Source: Exiguobacterium flavidum (GTDB lineage Bacteria > Bacillota > Bacilli > Exiguobacteriales > Exiguobacteriaceae). From it: a stretch of 64,000 bases of DNA. The stretch is from assembly GCF_003344535.1 (NCBI RefSeq), contig NZ_QPKS01000004.1:1-64000 (forward strand), written 5' to 3'. Below, in pieces: positions 1-11,906 of the stretch. A program made the position numbers and the translations under genes. The notes under the pieces are model-generated. The model was not told where the DNA came from, made no database searches, and saw only the letters and a list, made by a program, of their open reading frames with translations. Position 1 is the stretch's first letter. The number at the start of each line of letters is the position of its first letter.

Positions 1-1333
<1,333 letters not shown>

Positions 1334-1381
1334 ATCGATGTTGTTGTTGATGGCTTCAGTTTTGAGGGCGCGAGCCCGATC

Positions 1382-1498
<117 letters not shown>

Positions 1499-1501
1499 AA
1501 A

Positions 1502-1542
1502 CGGTGGTTCTGGAGCATACGCTCAAGGGCCGCCGCTTTTTT
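1502..1542 (+). terminator. rRNA operon terminator
   Basis: A 15-bp stem with one mismatch (arms 1502-1516 and 1521-1535) is followed by a T run at 1537-1542. It lies directly after 5S rRNA, so it ends the rrn operon. No tRNA genes are seen between 5S and this hairpin. Confidence 0.85.
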
Positions 1543-1576
1543 GTACACTTTTTTGCACCGGGAAGGATTGTGAGAT

Positions 1577-1774
1577 ATGTCGAAGAAAAAGAAGCTACGG
1601 ATTGCTGTTGAAGAACAGGAGACGATTAGCGAATGCTTGGACAGAATCGAGGCAATGGGTTACAGACCCACGGCGCGCCGCGAAGAACCGTTGTTTGGTC
1701 TTGATGCGAACGGCGAACCTTATCCGGTAAAGCAACAGATCGTCTTTGATTGTGTACCTAAAGCAACTGAATGA
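1577..1774 (+). CDS. NETI-motif small protein (YebG-like)
   Basis: This 65-aa protein of unknown function starts with a lysine-rich tail (MSKKKKLRI) and then has QETISECLDRI, a variant of the NETI signature, followed by MGYRP and EEPLF, the usual pattern of the small NETI family. In Bacillus subtilis the equivalent gene, yebG, also sits directly upstream of purE, so position supports the assignment. A GGAAGGA ribosome binding site lies about 10 bases before the ATG. The first NETI residue is Q here instead of N. There are no membrane segments. Function is unknown; the family call is from remembered motif and neighbourhood. Confidence 0.8.
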   Translation: MSKKKKLRIAVEEQETISECLDRIEAMGYRPTARREEPLFGLDANGEPYPVKQQIVFDCVPKATE

Positions 1775-1788
1775 TTTTGAGCTAGTTC

Positions 1789-1822
1789 AAGCGCACTCCG
1801 AAAGAGGGCGCTTTTTTATTTT
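1789..1822 (+). terminator. terminator after NETI gene
   Basis: Arms AAGCGCACTC and GAGGGCGCTT (one mismatch, CGAA-type loop) are followed by a run of T. It separates the NETI gene from the purine operon control region. Confidence 0.85.
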
Positions 1823-1835
1823 CAAAAATCATTTG

Positions 1836-1879
1836 AAAACCGAACGTTAAATTTTCAGATAATTAAATTGTTCGCCTTT
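1836..1879 (+). promoter_or_regulatory. Pair of PurR boxes upstream of purE
   Basis: Two inverted half-sites match the Bacillus PurBox: AAAACCGAACGTT at 1836-1848 (12 of 13 to AWWWCCGAACWWT) and ATTGTTCGCCTTT at 1867-1879 (11 of 13 to the inverse). They are separated by 18 bases, close to the 16-17 known for PurR targets in B. subtilis, and lie just upstream of the promoter. PurR would repress here unless PRPP is high. The PurR protein itself is not encoded in this window. Confidence 0.8.
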
Positions 1880-1881
1880 GA

Positions 1882-1911
1882 TTGACTTGAGCTGTTTTCT
1901 CTTGTTAAGAT
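1882..1911 (+). promoter_or_regulatory. pur operon sigma-A promoter
   Basis: A -35 TTGACT (1882-1887) and a -10 TAAGAT (1906-1911) are 18 bases apart, between the PurR boxes and the riboswitch. Transcription would begin near 1918, giving a leader of about 195 nt. Confidence 0.65.
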
Positions 1912-1938
1912 GAAGGCGTGACAAGTGGACAATTTCAC

Positions 1939-2009
1939 ACCTCGTATAATAGCAGGGATATGGCTTGCAAGTTTCTACCCGACGACCCTAAATCGTTGGA
2001 CTATGGGGT
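1939..2009 (+). ncRNA. Purine riboswitch aptamer, guanine type
   Basis: The core TATAAT...GATATGG...GTTTCTACCCGACGACC...TAAA...GGACTATGG matches the purine aptamer. The outer P1 helix forms between 1939-1946 and 2002-2009. The ligand-reading base equivalent to position 74 is C (2001), which specifies guanine or hypoxanthine and not adenine. It controls the downstream terminator at 2053-2090. Confidence 0.96.
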
Positions 2010-2052
2010 ATATGGATGTTCGCCAGGCGTTATTTGGCGCACCTTTTTATAC

Positions 2053-2090
2053 CCTAAGCCACCCTTTTAGATGTGGTTTGGGTTTTTTTT
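2053..2090 (+). terminator. Riboswitch-controlled terminator before purE
   Basis: A 10-bp stem (2053-2062 with 2073-2082) is followed by eight T (2083-2090). The bases GGGTAT at 2006-2011, which include the 3' strand of P1, can pair with ATACCC at 2049-2055 on the 5' side of the terminator. This is the classic arrangement in which bound guanine stabilises P1 and allows termination. Confidence 0.88.
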
Positions 2091-2114
2091 ATGTGAAAAA
2101 AGGAGGAGAAACGC

Positions 2115-2606
2115 ATGAGTACCATTCAAGTAGGCATCATCATGGGGAGCAAATCGGATTGGGTGACGATGAAAGCAACGTGCGAAGTTCTTGATAAACT
2201 GGAAATCGGTTATGAGAAAAAAGTCGTTTCAGCTCACCGTACACCGGACTTGATGTTCCGTTATGCTGAGACGGCACGTGATCGCGGCTTGAAGGTAATC
2301 ATCGCAGGCGCCGGCGGAGCGGCTCATTTACCAGGAATGGTCGCAGCCAAGACGACGCTTCCTGTCATCGGCGTACCGATCGAGAGCAAGGTGCTCAAAG
2401 GGCTCGATTCTCTGTTGTCGATCGTCCAGATGCCTGCAGGTGTACCGGTCGCGACGGTCGCGATCGGAGAAGCCGGGGCGAAGAATGCGGCACTGTTCGC
2501 GGCTCAAATCCTCGGGACAGTCGACAATCAAATCGCTCGTAAACTTGACCACGCACGTGTCGAACTCGAGGGTCAGGTCATCGAGTCGGAGGAGACGTTG
2601 ACGTGA
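2115..2606 (+). CDS. purE: N5-carboxyaminoimidazole ribonucleotide mutase PurE
   Basis: This 163-aa class I PurE converts N5-CAIR to CAIR in purine synthesis. The N-terminus IIMGSKSDW is the substrate-binding signature and VVSAHRTPD carries the conserved His; [11 protein letters not shown] and PVIGVP follow in normal order. Length is that of bacterial PurE. It is the first gene of a 12-gene pur operon, preceded by a strong AGGAGG site and a guanine riboswitch. Its stop overlaps the purK GTG start by 4 bases, so translation is probably coupled. Confidence 0.98.
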   Translation: MSTIQVGIIMGSKSDWVTMKATCEVLDKLEIGYEKKVVSAHRTPDLMFRYAETARDRGLKVIIAGAGGAAHLPGMVAAKTTLPVIGVPIESKVLKGLDSLLSIVQMPAGVPVATVAIGEAGAKNAALFAAQILGTVDNQIARKLDHARVELEGQVIESEETLT

Positions 2607-3706
2607 AGCATATCGGAATACTCGGGGGCGGGCAACTCGGACGGATGATGGCACTGTCGGCGAAGCAGATGGGTTGCACCGTCGCGACTCTTGACCCGAC
2701 GCCGGATGCACCATGCGCGCAGGTGGCGGACCGGCACATCGAGGCGGAGTTCTCGGATGTCGAGTCGGCACGGCTACTCGCCAGTGAGTCAGATGTCGTG
2801 ACGTTCGAATTCGAGAACATCTCAGCAGAGACGGCGGAGGCCATCGACGAGAAGCTTCCGCAAGGGACGGAATTGCTGTTTCAAACGCAACACCGGCTGC
2901 GTGAGAAAGCACTCTTGTCCACACATGGTCTTCCTGTCGCCCCTTATCGAAGCGTACGTTCAATGGAAGAATTACATGAGGCGAAAGAAAAACTCGGTAT
3001 TCCATTCGTCTTGAAGACGGCACGCTTCGGATATGACGGGAAAGGACAACACGTCGTCAAGTCGGAGTCTGATTTCGCTAAGCTGCTCGAGACGTTCGAA
3101 GTCGACGAGTATGTTGCAGAGAAATGGCTGACGTTCGAAAAAGAGCTCTCCGTCATCGTCGTCCGCAGTGAGAAGGAAGTCAGCGTCTTCCCCGTCAGCG
3201 AGAACGTCCATGAGAACAACATCCTTCACCTCTCGATCGTTCCGGCAAGGGTCGAGGACGCGACAGCGGACGAAGCCGTCGCATTGGCGAAGAAGTTCGC
3301 GGAAGCGATCAACCTGATCGGCACGCTCGCGATCGAGCTGTTCCTGACGCAAGATGGATTGATCGTCAATGAACTGGCGCCAAGGCCGCACAACTCCGGC
3401 CATTACACGCTTGACGCATGCGAGACGTCGCAATTCGAACAACACGTGCGGGCACTGATCGGTTTGCCGCTCGGAAAAACGACGCTCCTGACGCCAGTCG
3501 TCATGGTGAACATCCTTGGAGAACACGTCACAGCGCTCGAGGAGGAATGGTCGACACTCTCTCCCCGGACGAAAGTCCATCTCTATGGAAAGAAAGACGC
3601 AAAACGAGGGCGAAAGATGGGGCACTTGAACATCCTCGCCGACTCGATACCGGAAGCGCTCAAGGAAATCGAGCGCCTCGGAATATGGAAGGAGAAGGTC
3701 AAATGA
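2603..3706 (+). CDS. purK: N5-carboxyaminoimidazole ribonucleotide synthase PurK
   Basis: This 367-aa ATP-grasp enzyme makes N5-CAIR from AIR, bicarbonate and [14 protein letters not shown] at the N-terminus, [16 protein letters not shown] in the ATP-grasp domain and [13 protein letters not shown] near residue 260 are typical PurK motifs. The GTG start at 2603 overlaps the purE stop (GTGA) and gives the expected N-terminus. It supplies the PurE substrate, hence the adjacent order. Its end overlaps purB by 4 bases. Confidence 0.98.
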   Translation: MKHIGILGGGQLGRMMALSAKQMGCTVATLDPTPDAPCAQVADRHIEAEFSDVESARLLASESDVVTFEFENISAETAEAIDEKLPQGTELLFQTQHRLREKALLSTHGLPVAPYRSVRSMEELHEAKEKLGIPFVLKTARFGYDGKGQHVVKSESDFAKLLETFEVDEYVAEKWLTFEKELSVIVVRSEKEVSVFPVSENVHENNILHLSIVPARVEDATADEAVALAKKFAEAINLIGTLAIELFLTQDGLIVNELAPRPHNSGHYTLDACETSQFEQHVRALIGLPLGKTTLLTPVVMVNILGEHVTALEEEWSTLSPRTKVHLYGKKDAKRGRKMGHLNILADSIPEALKEIERLGIWKEKVK

Positions 3707-4998
3707 TCGAACGGTATACACGACCGGAGATGAAAGCCATCTGGACGGAACAGAATAAATTCGAAGCTTGGTTGAAAGTAGAGCTCCTCGCATGCGAGGC
3801 ATGGAGTGAACTCGGAGTCATTCCGAAGGAGGATGTCGCTCTTTTGTTCGAGAACGCGACGTTCGATGTGAATCGCATCAACGAAATCGAGCAGGAGACG
3901 CGCCACGACGTGATCGCGTTCACCCGTGCCGTCTCCGAGACGCTCGGTGAAGAGCGGAAATGGGTACATTACGGCCTTACCTCGACGGATGTCGTCGATA
4001 CGGCGCTGTCGTACCTGCTGAAGCAGGCGAACGACATCCTCGCGGCCGACTTGGATCGCTTCATCGAGATTCTGAAGGTGAAGGCGAACGAACATAAATA
4101 TACGGTGATGATGGGACGGACGCACGGTGTCCATGCGGAACCGACGACGTTCGGTCTCAAGCTCGCACTTTGGTACGAGGAGATGAAGCGTAACAAGGTC
4201 CGCTTCGAGGCAGCGCGCGAGACGGTCGAATATGGCAAGATGTCCGGAGCAGTCGGGACGTTCGCGAACATCGATCCGTTCATCGAAAAGTTCGTCTGTG
4301 AGAAGCTCGGCACGAAGCCGGCGCCAGTCTCGACGCAGACGCTTCAGCGCGACCGCCATGCCCATTACGTCTCGACCCTCGCCCTGATCGCGACGTCGAT
4401 CGAGAAGATGGCGACTGAGATTCGCGGTCTGCAGAAGACGGAGACGCGTGAAGTCGAGGAATTCTTCGCAAAAGGTCAAAAAGGATCATCCGCGATGCCG
4501 CATAAACGGAATCCGATCGGCTCGGAGAACATGACCGGTCTTGCACGCGTCATCCGCGGGCATATGGTGACGGCATTCGAGAACGTCACGCTTTGGCATG
4601 AACGTGACATTTCACATTCTTCGGCTGAGCGGATCATCTTGCCGGATTCGACGGCGCTGCTCAACTACATGCTCAATCGTTTCGGCAACATCATCAAGAA
4701 CTTGACGGTCTTCCCGGAGAATATGAAGCGCAACATGGACCGGACGTTCGGGGTCATCTTCTCGGGTCACGTCCTGCTCGCTTTGATCGAGAAGGGCTGG
4801 TCACGTGAAGAGGCATACGACTTCGTCCAACCTCGTGCGATGGAGGCATGGGAAGAACAGATCATGTTCCGCGACCTGCTCGCGCAGGAAGAGGAAATCA
4901 AGAAGCTCTTCACGGAAGAGGAACTCGATGCCTGCTTCGATCCGACGTATCATACGAGCCGGGTCGATGAGATATTCGAGCGTTGTGGATTGAACTGA
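3703..4998 (+). CDS. purB: Adenylosuccinate lyase PurB
   Basis: This 431-aa fumarase/aspartase superfamily member cleaves SAICAR to AICAR and adenylosuccinate to AMP. The signature [14 protein letters not shown], containing the flexible catalytic loop, is present, as are TSTDVVDT and [10 protein letters not shown]. The open frame extends upstream to 3418 inside purK, but ATG 3703 overlaps the purK stop as ATGA, follows a GGAGAAGG site and gives the standard [10 protein letters not shown] start. A 69-base gap with a hairpin separates it from purC. Confidence 0.97.
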   Translation: MIERYTRPEMKAIWTEQNKFEAWLKVELLACEAWSELGVIPKEDVALLFENATFDVNRINEIEQETRHDVIAFTRAVSETLGEERKWVHYGLTSTDVVDTALSYLLKQANDILAADLDRFIEILKVKANEHKYTVMMGRTHGVHAEPTTFGLKLALWYEEMKRNKVRFEAARETVEYGKMSGAVGTFANIDPFIEKFVCEKLGTKPAPVSTQTLQRDRHAHYVSTLALIATSIEKMATEIRGLQKTETREVEEFFAKGQKGSSAMPHKRNPIGSENMTGLARVIRGHMVTAFENVTLWHERDISHSSAERIILPDSTALLNYMLNRFGNIIKNLTVFPENMKRNMDRTFGVIFSGHVLLALIEKGWSREEAYDFVQPRAMEAWEEQIMFRDLLAQEEEIKKLFTEEELDACFDPTYHTSRVDEIFERCGLN

Positions 4999-5009
4999 CG
5001 ACCAACACG

Positions 5010-5039
5010 GATGGTGAGGGGGAAGGACCCTCTCCCATC
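5010..5039 (+). other. Stem-loop in the purB-purC gap
   Basis: GATGG and GAGGG (5010-5014, 5016-5020) can pair with CCCTC and CCATC (5028-5039) around a 7-base loop, giving about 10 bp with small bulges. No T run follows, so it is not an obvious terminator. It is the only sizeable non-coding gap in an operon whose other genes overlap or almost touch. An RNA-processing or stability role is possible but unproved. Confidence 0.5.
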
Positions 5040-5067
5040 TCATCTTAGGATAATGGGGGACGAATTC

Positions 5068-5775
5068 ATGCAACCACTGTACGAGGGCAAGGCGAAACAA
5101 CTTTACGCGACGCAGGATCAGGACGTGCTCCGTATCGTCTATAAGGACGAAGCGACTGCGTTCAACGGAGAGAAGAAGGCCGAGTTCGAAGGGAAGGGCA
5201 TCCTGAACAACGAACTGACGAGTCATTTCTTCAAGGTACTCCACGAGGCAGGCATACCGACACATTTCATCGAGAAGACGTCGGAGCGCGAACAGCTCGT
5301 ACGTCGTGTGACGATCATCCCGCTCGAGGTCGTCGTGCGAAACATCGCAGCAGGAAGCATGAGCAAGCGACTTGGCATCGCGGAGGGAACACCCCTCGAG
5401 ACGCCGATCGTCGAATACTATTACAAAGATGACGCCTTAGGCGACCCGCTGTTGACGCTCGACCATATCAATTTACTGAAGATTGCGACAAGTGAGGAGG
5501 TTGCACAACTCGCCGCATACGCAAAACGGGTGAATGAAGTACTCATAGCCTACTTCAAGGCGAATGGCATCACGCTCGTCGACTTCAAGCTTGAATTCGG
5601 TAAGACGTCGGGCGGAGACATCCTTCTCGCGGACGAGATTTCGCCCGATACTTGCAGGCTCTGGGACGCTGAGACCGGACAGCATCTCGACAAGGACGTC
5701 TTCCGCCGGGGCATCGGTTCACTCATTGACACATACCAATCACTTTTTGATCGTTTAGGGGGAAAATTATCATGA
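5068..5775 (+). CDS. purC: SAICAR synthetase PurC
   Basis: This 235-aa enzyme joins CAIR and aspartate with ATP to give SAICAR. The start LYEGKAKQLY, the motif VPLEVVVRN-like IPLEVVVRNIAAGS and LVDFKLEFG followed by LADEISPDTCRLWD are standard. An upstream GTG at 5011 lies in the intergenic hairpin; ATG 5068, preceded by GGGGGA at an 8-base spacing, gives the family-like N-terminus and was chosen. Its stop overlaps purS by 4 bases. Confidence 0.97.
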   Translation: MQPLYEGKAKQLYATQDQDVLRIVYKDEATAFNGEKKAEFEGKGILNNELTSHFFKVLHEAGIPTHFIEKTSEREQLVRRVTIIPLEVVVRNIAAGSMSKRLGIAEGTPLETPIVEYYYKDDALGDPLLTLDHINLLKIATSEEVAQLAAYAKRVNEVLIAYFKANGITLVDFKLEFGKTSGGDILLADEISPDTCRLWDAETGQHLDKDVFRRGIGSLIDTYQSLFDRLGGKLS

Positions 5776-6020
5776 AGAAGGTCATCGTATTCGCAACACT
5801 TCGGGAAAGCATCCTGGATCCGCAAGGGGTCGCAGTCAAAGGAGGACTCGCACAGCTCGGTTTCACAGGCGTAGAAGAAGTTCGGATCGGCAAGCGAATC
5901 GAGTTGCTCGTCACCGACGAGACGACGGACATGATGGTGCGGGAGATGTGTGAACGTTTGCTCGTCAATCCGGTGATGGAGGACTATGAATTTTCGATCG
6001 AAGAGGTGGCGTCCGTATGA
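5772..6020 (+). CDS. purS: FGAM synthase small subunit PurS
   Basis: This 82-aa protein is the dimeric PurS subunit of the three-part formylglycinamidine ribonucleotide synthase found in Bacillota. Its pattern of [12 protein letters not shown], then LGF and VRIGKRIEL, and C-terminal NPVMEDYEF is characteristic. PurS links the ammonia-producing PurQ to the small PurL. It overlaps both purC and purQ by 4 bases. Confidence 0.97.
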   Translation: MKKVIVFATLRESILDPQGVAVKGGLAQLGFTGVEEVRIGKRIELLVTDETTDMMVREMCERLLVNPVMEDYEFSIEEVASV

Positions 6021-6700
6021 AGTTCGCGGTCATCGTCTTCCCAGGGTCGAATTGCGACCTCGACATGTATCATGCCGTGACGGACGCCCTCGGTGAAGAA
6101 GCGAGCTATGTCTTCCACACGGAGACGTCGCTTGACGGATTCGATGCGGTTCTGTTGCCGGGCGGCTTCTCTTACGGTGACTACCTGCGGTGCGGTGCGA
6201 TCGCCCAGTTCTCCCCGATCATGGAGGAGGTCAAGCGTTTCGCTACGGAAGGAAAGCCTGTCCTTGGCGTCTGCAATGGATTCCAGGTACTCGTCGAAGC
6301 GGGTCTGCTGCCGGGCGTGCTGCTCCGCAACAAGGAACTGAAGTTCATGTGCCGCACGACGCGGCTCAAGGTAGCGAATGCCTCGACATGCTTCACGTCG
6401 GACTACGCGGACGGGGAAGTCATCGACATCCCGATCGCCCACGGGGAAGGCAATTACTACTGTGACGATGCGACATACGCGATGCTGAAGACACATGGTC
6501 AGATCGCCTTCACGTACGTCGACAATCCGAACGGGTCACGCGGCGACATCGCAGGCATCACGAACCGGACGGGCAACGTCCTTGGGATGATGCCGCATCC
6601 GGAACGGGCCGTCGAGGCGCTTCTTGGAAGCACGGACGGACTTCGACTCTTCACTTCACTCGTCAAACAGGGGGCCAATCATGTTAAAACGACAGTCTGA
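6017..6700 (+). CDS. purQ: FGAM synthase glutaminase subunit PurQ
   Basis: This 227-aa class I glutamine amidotransferase releases ammonia for PurL. The nucleophile Cys86 is in GVCNGFQ, and [10 protein letters not shown] near residue 196 supplies the His and Glu. [12 protein letters not shown] is the family signature. It overlaps purS by 4 bases and purL by 20 bases. Confidence 0.98.
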   Translation: MKFAVIVFPGSNCDLDMYHAVTDALGEEASYVFHTETSLDGFDAVLLPGGFSYGDYLRCGAIAQFSPIMEEVKRFATEGKPVLGVCNGFQVLVEAGLLPGVLLRNKELKFMCRTTRLKVANASTCFTSDYADGEVIDIPIAHGEGNYYCDDATYAMLKTHGQIAFTYVDNPNGSRGDIAGITNRTGNVLGMMPHPERAVEALLGSTDGLRLFTSLVKQGANHVKTTV

Positions 6701-8888
6701 ACCGACTACAGAGATGATCAAGGAACAACGGCTTTATGCGGAGATGGGATTGAGCGACGCGGAATACGGCCTCGTCGTCGACTTGCTCGGTCGCGAACCG
6801 AACTATACGGAAATCGGGCTCTTCTCCGTCATGTGGTCGGAGCACTGCTCCTATAAGACGTCGAAACCGGTGCTGCGCCAATTTCCGACGACCGGACCGC
6901 GCGTCTTGCAAGGTCCGGGCGAAGGGGCCGGTGTCGTCGACATCGGGGACGGCCAGGCGGTCGTCTTCAAGATCGAGAGCCACAATCATCCGTCCGCGGT
7001 CGAGCCGTACCAAGGGGCAGCGACAGGCGTCGGCGGAATCATCCGTGACATCTTCTCGATGGGCGCGCGTCCGGTCGCACTGCTCAACTCGCTTCGGTTC
7101 GGACATCTCGGGACAGCGAACGTCGACCGCTTGTTCGAACGTGTCGTCGCGGGCATCGCGGGATACGGGAACTGTGTCGGCATTCCTACGGTCGGAGGAG
7201 AAATCGCATTCGATCACTCGTACACAGGAAATCCGCTCGTCAACGCGATGTGCGTCGGATTGATCAAGCATGAGGACATCCAGAAGGGGCTCGCGAAAGG
7301 AATCGGCAACTCGGTCATGTACGTCGGGGCAGCGACAGGACGGGATGGGATCCACGGCGCGACATTCGCATCTGAGGATCTAGGTGAGGATACGGAAGCG
7401 AAACGTCCGGCCGTTCAGGTCGGTGATCCGTTCATGGAGAAACTGCTGATCGAGGCATGCCTTGAGATCGTCGGACATCCGGCGCTCGTCGGCATGCAGG
7501 ACATGGGGGCGGCCGGCCTGACGTCGTCCTCGTCCGAGATGGCATCTAAGGCGGGAACGGGCATCGAGATGCACCTGGATGACGTCCCGCAACGGGAGAC
7601 GGAAATGACACCGTACGAGATGATGCTTTCTGAATCCCAAGAGCGGATGTTGCTCGTCGTCGAACGGGGACGGGAAGCGGAAATCGAGCAGATCGTCAGC
7701 AAATGGGGACTGCATGCCGTCCATATCGGAGAAGTCATCGAAGAGAAGGTATTGCGCCTGATTCATCACGGTGACGTCGTCGCGGAAGTCCCGGTCGATG
7801 CTCTTGCGGAAGAGGCGCCGGTCTATAACAAGCCGGCCCGTGTGCCTGCATATTATGAAGAGTTCCAGTCGATGAAAGAGGAGACGCCGGTCGTCGAGGA
7901 TACGCTCGACACGTGGCGAAAGCTGCTCCGTCAGCCGACGATCGCATCGAAACGCTGGGTCTACGATCAGTATGATCACATGGTCCAGACATCGACCGTC
8001 ATCGCTCCGGGCTCGGACGCAGCGGTCATCCGCGTGCGCGGAACGGACAAGGCGCTTGCGATGACGACGGACTGCAACAGCCGTTACGTCTACCTCGATC
8101 CTTATGTCGGCGGTCAGATCGCCGTCGCAGAGGCGGCGCGGAACATCGTCGCGAGCGGCGGCTTGCCACTCGCGATCACGGATTGCCTGAACTTCGGCAA
8201 CCCGGACAAGCCGGAAGGATTCTGGCAATTGAAAGAGGCGACGGCAGGGATGGCTGAAGCGTGTCGCATCCTCGAGACACCGGTCATCAGCGGAAACGTC
8301 TCTCTCTACAATGAATCCGGTCAGGCGATCAATCCGACGCCGGTCGTCGGGATGGTCGGTCTGATCGAACGGACCGAATGGATCACGACGCAAAGCTTCA
8401 AACAGGCGGGAGACCGGATCTTCCTGCTCGGTGAGACGATGAGCGAGTTCGGCGGCAGTGAACTGCAGTATATGTTGCACGAGAAATCATTCGGCAAAGC
8501 GCCGCGGATCGATCTGTCGCTCGAACAGGAGAGACTGACGAACCTGCGGGACGCGATCCAGTCCGGATATGTCAACACGATCCACGACGTGTCGGAAGGC
8601 GGAATCGCCGTCGCACTGGCTGAAATGACGTTCGGTACACGCTTCGGACTCGAGGCGGAAATCGACCTGCCTTCGGTCCTTCTGTTCAGTGAAACGCAGT
8701 CGCGTTTCCTTGCGGCAGTGCCCGCGGAACATGCGGACGCCTTCAAGGCATTGACGGGTGCGACCGAAATCGGTCGCGTGACGGAGGAGGACAAAATCCG
8801 CGTCAAAACGGCGGACGAGCTGATCGAATTGGAACGTTCAGTACTCGAAAGAGACTGGGAAGGAGCGATCGCGTGCTATATGAAATGA
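6681..8888 (+). CDS. purL: FGAM synthase large subunit PurL (small type)
   Basis: This 735-aa ATP-dependent synthase makes FGAM. It is the short bacterial PurL that needs PurS and Pur[35 protein letters not shown] and GNVSLYNES mark the two AIR-synthetase-like halves. The frame is open from 6624, but ATG 6681, after the GGGGG site and within the purQ end, gives the family N-terminus [16 protein letters not shown]. Its 3' end overlaps purF by 16 bases. Confidence 0.97.
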   Translation: MLKRQSEPTTEMIKEQRLYAEMGLSDAEYGLVVDLLGREPNYTEIGLFSVMWSEHCSYKTSKPVLRQFPTTGPRVLQGPGEGAGVVDIGDGQAVVFKIESHNHPSAVEPYQGAATGVGGIIRDIFSMGARPVALLNSLRFGHLGTANVDRLFERVVAGIAGYGNCVGIPTVGGEIAFDHSYTGNPLVNAMCVGLIKHEDIQKGLAKGIGNSVMYVGAATGRDGIHGATFASEDLGEDTEAKRPAVQVGDPFMEKLLIEACLEIVGHPALVGMQDMGAAGLTSSSSEMASKAGTGIEMHLDDVPQRETEMTPYEMMLSESQERMLLVVERGREAEIEQIVSKWGLHAVHIGEVIEEKVLRLIHHGDVVAEVPVDALAEEAPVYNKPARVPAYYEEFQSMKEETPVVEDTLDTWRKLLRQPTIASKRWVYDQYDHMVQTSTVIAPGSDAAVIRVRGTDKALAMTTDCNSRYVYLDPYVGGQIAVAEAARNIVASGGLPLAITDCLNFGNPDKPEGFWQLKEATAGMAEACRILETPVISGNVSLYNESGQAINPTPVVGMVGLIERTEWITTQSFKQAGDRIFLLGETMSEFGGSELQYMLHEKSFGKAPRIDLSLEQERLTNLRDAIQSGYVNTIHDVSEGGIAVALAEMTFGTRFGLEAEIDLPSVLLFSETQSRFLAAVPAEHADAFKALTGATEIGRVTEEDKIRVKTADELIELERSVLERDWEGAIACYMK

Positions 8889-10303
8889 AAGGGTTGAATG
8901 AGGAGTGTGGCGTCTTCGGGATCTTCGGACAGCCGGAAGCGGCACAACTCGCCTATTACGGACTGCACAGCTTGCAGCACCGGGGGCAGGAGGGAGCCGG
9001 GATCGTCACGAGTGACAGTACGATGCTTCGTCCACACCGCGGGCAAGGGCTCGTCACGGAAGTTTTTTCAGCTGAAAAACTTGCGACCCTCAGCGGACAC
9101 CATGCAATCGGGCATGTCCGCTACTCGACGGCAGGCGGCAACACACTCGAGAATACACAACCGCTTCACTTCAAATCCAAGACGGGCGACCTCGCACTCG
9201 CGCACAATGGGAACCTCGTCAACGCAGATTCTCTGAAACACCTGCTCGAGGCGGAAGGAGCCATCTTCCAGACGACGAGTGACACGGAAGTCGTCGCCCA
9301 TCTGATCAAGCGGAGCCGATACGAATCGCTCGAGGACCGGATCGCAGACAGTCTCGCGCGCCTCGTCGGCGCATTCGCCTTCCTGTTCCTGACGGAGGAT
9401 ACGCTGTTCGTCGCGGTCGACCCGCATGGTCTTCGCCCGCTTTCACTTGGACGGACACCGGACGGCGGCATCGTCTTCACATCGGAGACGTGCGCCTTCG
9501 ACATCGTCGGGGCGGAATATGTCCGTGACGTCCTGCCGGGAGAACTTCTCACCGTGACTGAGGCCGGCATCCAATCACGCCAGTACATGGAGCCGCGGGA
9601 ACGGGCGATGTGCTCGATGGAGTACATCTACTTCTCCCGCCCGGATTCGATGATCGACGGTGTGAACGTCCATACCGCCCGGAAGAACCTCGGAAAGAAG
9701 ATGTTCGAGGAGGCACCGGTCGAGGCGGATGTCGTGACCGGCGTCCCGGATTCGAGCATCTCGGCTGCGATCGGCTACGCCGAAGCGAGCGGGATTCCGT
9801 ACGAGATGGGATTGATCAAGAACCGATACGTCGGTCGGACGTTCATCCAGCCTTCACAAGAGATGAGAGAACGTGGAGTCAAAATGAAGCTGTCTGCCCT
9901 GCGCGGTGTCGTCAATGGGAAACGGGTCATCATGGTCGACGACTCGATTGTAAGGGGAACGACGAGCCGTCGTATCGTCAAGCTCCTTCGCGAAGCCGGA
10001 GCGACCGAAGTCCACGTCCGGATCACGGCACCGCCGATCACGAACCCGTGTTTCTACGGGATCGATACGTCGTCGAAGGACGAGTTGATTTCAGCACGGA
10101 TGACGCCAGGCGAGATCTGCGCGGAGATCGGTGCGGATTCTCTCGAGTTCCTGACGGTCGAAGGGATGGTCACAGCCATCGACCGGCCGTTCGAAGGGGA
10201 GCTCCGCGGACAGTGTGCCGCGTGCTTCACTGGAAACTATCCGACGCCGCTTCATGAGCAGGAACAAGATGGCGAATTTCTGAAACTGGGGGAGAGAACG
10301 TGA
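8873..10303 (+). CDS. purF: Amidophosphoribosyltransferase PurF
   Basis: This 476-aa enzyme carries out the first committed step, PRPP plus glutamine to phosphoribosylamine. The Ntn nucleophile Cys12 lies in NEECGVFGI after an 11-residue leader like the one processed in B. subtilis PurF; this decides the GTG start at 8873 over ATG 8885. The PRPP motif [16 protein letters not shown] is at about residues 353-368. Conserved cysteines in [16 protein letters not shown] and [12 protein letters not shown] fit the 4Fe-4S type. It overlaps purL by 16 and purM by 4 bases. Confidence 0.97.
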   Translation: MLYEMKGLNEECGVFGIFGQPEAAQLAYYGLHSLQHRGQEGAGIVTSDSTMLRPHRGQGLVTEVFSAEKLATLSGHHAIGHVRYSTAGGNTLENTQPLHFKSKTGDLALAHNGNLVNADSLKHLLEAEGAIFQTTSDTEVVAHLIKRSRYESLEDRIADSLARLVGAFAFLFLTEDTLFVAVDPHGLRPLSLGRTPDGGIVFTSETCAFDIVGAEYVRDVLPGELLTVTEAGIQSRQYMEPRERAMCSMEYIYFSRPDSMIDGVNVHTARKNLGKKMFEEAPVEADVVTGVPDSSISAAIGYAEASGIPYEMGLIKNRYVGRTFIQPSQEMRERGVKMKLSALRGVVNGKRVIMVDDSIVRGTTSRRIVKLLREAGATEVHVRITAPPITNPCFYGIDTSSKDELISARMTPGEICAEIGADSLEFLTVEGMVTAIDRPFEGELRGQCAACFTGNYPTPLHEQEQDGEFLKLGERT

Positions 10304-11334
10304 GTAAACAATACGAAGCAGCGGGCGTCAGCCTGACAGCCGGGTATGAAGCCGTATCCCGGATGAAGAAGCACGTCGCGCGGACGATGCGCAGGGAAGT
10401 GATGACCGGGCTCGGAAGCTTCGGGGCGATGTTCGATTTGAGTCAGCTCGGATTGAAGGAGCCTGTCCTCGTCAGCGGGACGGACGGCGTCGGGACGAAG
10501 CTAAAGCTCGCCTTCCAGCTCGACCAGCATGATACGATCGGTGTCGACTGCGTCGCCATGTGCGTCAACGACATCATCGTCCAAGGGGCGGAACCGCTCT
10601 ACTTCCTTGATTACATCGCACTCGGAAAGGCGGAACCGGCGAAGATCGAACGGATCGTCGCAGGTGTCGCGGAAGGATGTGTCCAGGCAGGATGTACGCT
10701 GATTGGCGGCGAGACGGCCGAGATGCCCGGAATGTACGCCGATGGCGAGTACGACATCGCCGGTTTCGCCGTCGGTGCCGTCGAGAAGAAGGAACTCGTC
10801 ACCGGAGAAGACGTGCGTGAAGGAGATGTCATTCTCGGGTTGGCGTCTTCCGGTGTCCACTCGAACGGCTTCTCGCTCGTCCGGAAAATCGTCGGGGAGA
10901 GCGGTCTTTCTTACGAAGATGAACTGATGATGCTTGGCAATACGCTCGGAAGTGCCCTCCTCATGCCGACCCGGATCTATGTCGAACCGGTCAAGGCGGC
11001 GCTTGAGACGGGAGCGGTCAAGGCGATGGTGCACGTGACGGGAGGCGGCTTCTATGAAAACGTGCCGCGTGTCCTTCCGGAAGGCTGCGGCGCCGATTTC
11101 AATCCGTCGAAGTGGCCGCGTCTGCCGGTCTTCGACTGGCTTGAACAGGAGGGACGGATTCCGCGGGACGAGATGTTCAACGTCTTCAACATGGGCATCG
11201 GCTACATGCTGATCGTCTCGCCGGAAGAAGCGGACAAGGTCATCAAACGTCTTGCGCGTGAGAACGAGACGGCCTACCGGATCGGTGAAGTGACGGCGAA
11301 AGGTGAAGTGCGCGTCTTCGGTGTCGACGCATGA
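10300..11334 (+). CDS. purM: AIR synthetase PurM
   Basis: This 344-aa enzyme closes FGAM to AIR using [40 protein letters not shown] and [11 protein letters not shown] are textbook PurM motifs. The GTG start at 10300 overlaps the purF stop (GTGA). It ends in an ATGA overlap with purN, so the order synthase, cyclase, transformylase is translationally coupled. Confidence 0.98.
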   Translation: MSKQYEAAGVSLTAGYEAVSRMKKHVARTMRREVMTGLGSFGAMFDLSQLGLKEPVLVSGTDGVGTKLKLAFQLDQHDTIGVDCVAMCVNDIIVQGAEPLYFLDYIALGKAEPAKIERIVAGVAEGCVQAGCTLIGGETAEMPGMYADGEYDIAGFAVGAVEKKELVTGEDVREGDVILGLASSGVHSNGFSLVRKIVGESGLSYEDELMMLGNTLGSALLMPTRIYVEPVKAALETGAVKAMVHVTGGGFYENVPRVLPEGCGADFNPSKWPRLPVFDWLEQEGRIPRDEMFNVFNMGIGYMLIVSPEEADKVIKRLARENETAYRIGEVTAKGEVRVFGVDA

Positions 11335-11906
11335 GGATCGCCTGTTTCGCATCCGGCAGCGGTAGCAATGTCGAGGCGATTTTCGAAGCGATCGAAGATG
11401 GACGGATGTCAGCGCGCTGCGTCCTGCTCGTCTGTGATCGACCCGGCGCTCCGGTCATCGAGCGGGCCGTGCGGAGAGGGTGCGACGTCTTCGTCTTTGC
11501 AGCGAAGGAGTACCCCGACAAGGAGGCATTCGAACGCGAAATCGTCGCTGAACTTGAGCGGAGAGGGGTCGAACGAATCATCCTCGCCGGGTATATGCGC
11601 TTGATCGGTCAAGTGTTGCTCGAGGCGTATCAAGGTCGGATCGTCAACATCCATCCGTCGCTCCTGCCGTCATTCCCGGGGAAGGACGCAATCGCGCAAG
11701 CATTTCATGCCGGCGTCAAAATCACAGGTGTTACAATTCATGTAGTGGACGAGGGGATGGACACAGGACCGATCATCGCCCAGGAGTCCGTAAGACTAGA
11801 TAATGATATGACGCACGAGGAGCTACAGAAAGCGATACAGCGAGTGGAACACGAGTTGTACCCGCGCGTCATCGAAGAGTGGATCAAAGAGGGGGCAAAC
11901 GTATGA
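11331..11906 (+). CDS. purN: GAR transformylase PurN
   Basis: This 191-aa folate-dependent enzyme formylates GAR. The start [16 protein letters not shown], the catalytic segment [13 protein letters not shown] and [13 protein letters not shown] hold the conserved Asn, His and Asp. It is linked by ATGA overlaps to purM and purH. Confidence 0.97.
   Translation: MRIACFASGSGSNVEAIFEAIEDGRMSARCVLLVCDRPGAPVIERAVRRGCDVFVFAAKEYPDKEAFEREIVAELERRGVERIILAGYMRLIGQVLLEAYQGRIVNIHPSLLPSFPGKDAIAQAFHAGVKITGVTIHVVDEGMDTGPIIAQESVRLDNDMTHEELQKAIQRVEHELYPRVIEEWIKEGANV

Noticed and set aside
1925-2194. 89-codon frame over the purine riboswitch
   Set aside because: It covers the aptamer and terminator and overlaps purE out of frame.
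4801-5265. 154-codon antisense frame over the purB-purC junction
   Set aside because: No ribosome site or recognisable motif; it is the shadow of purB and purC.
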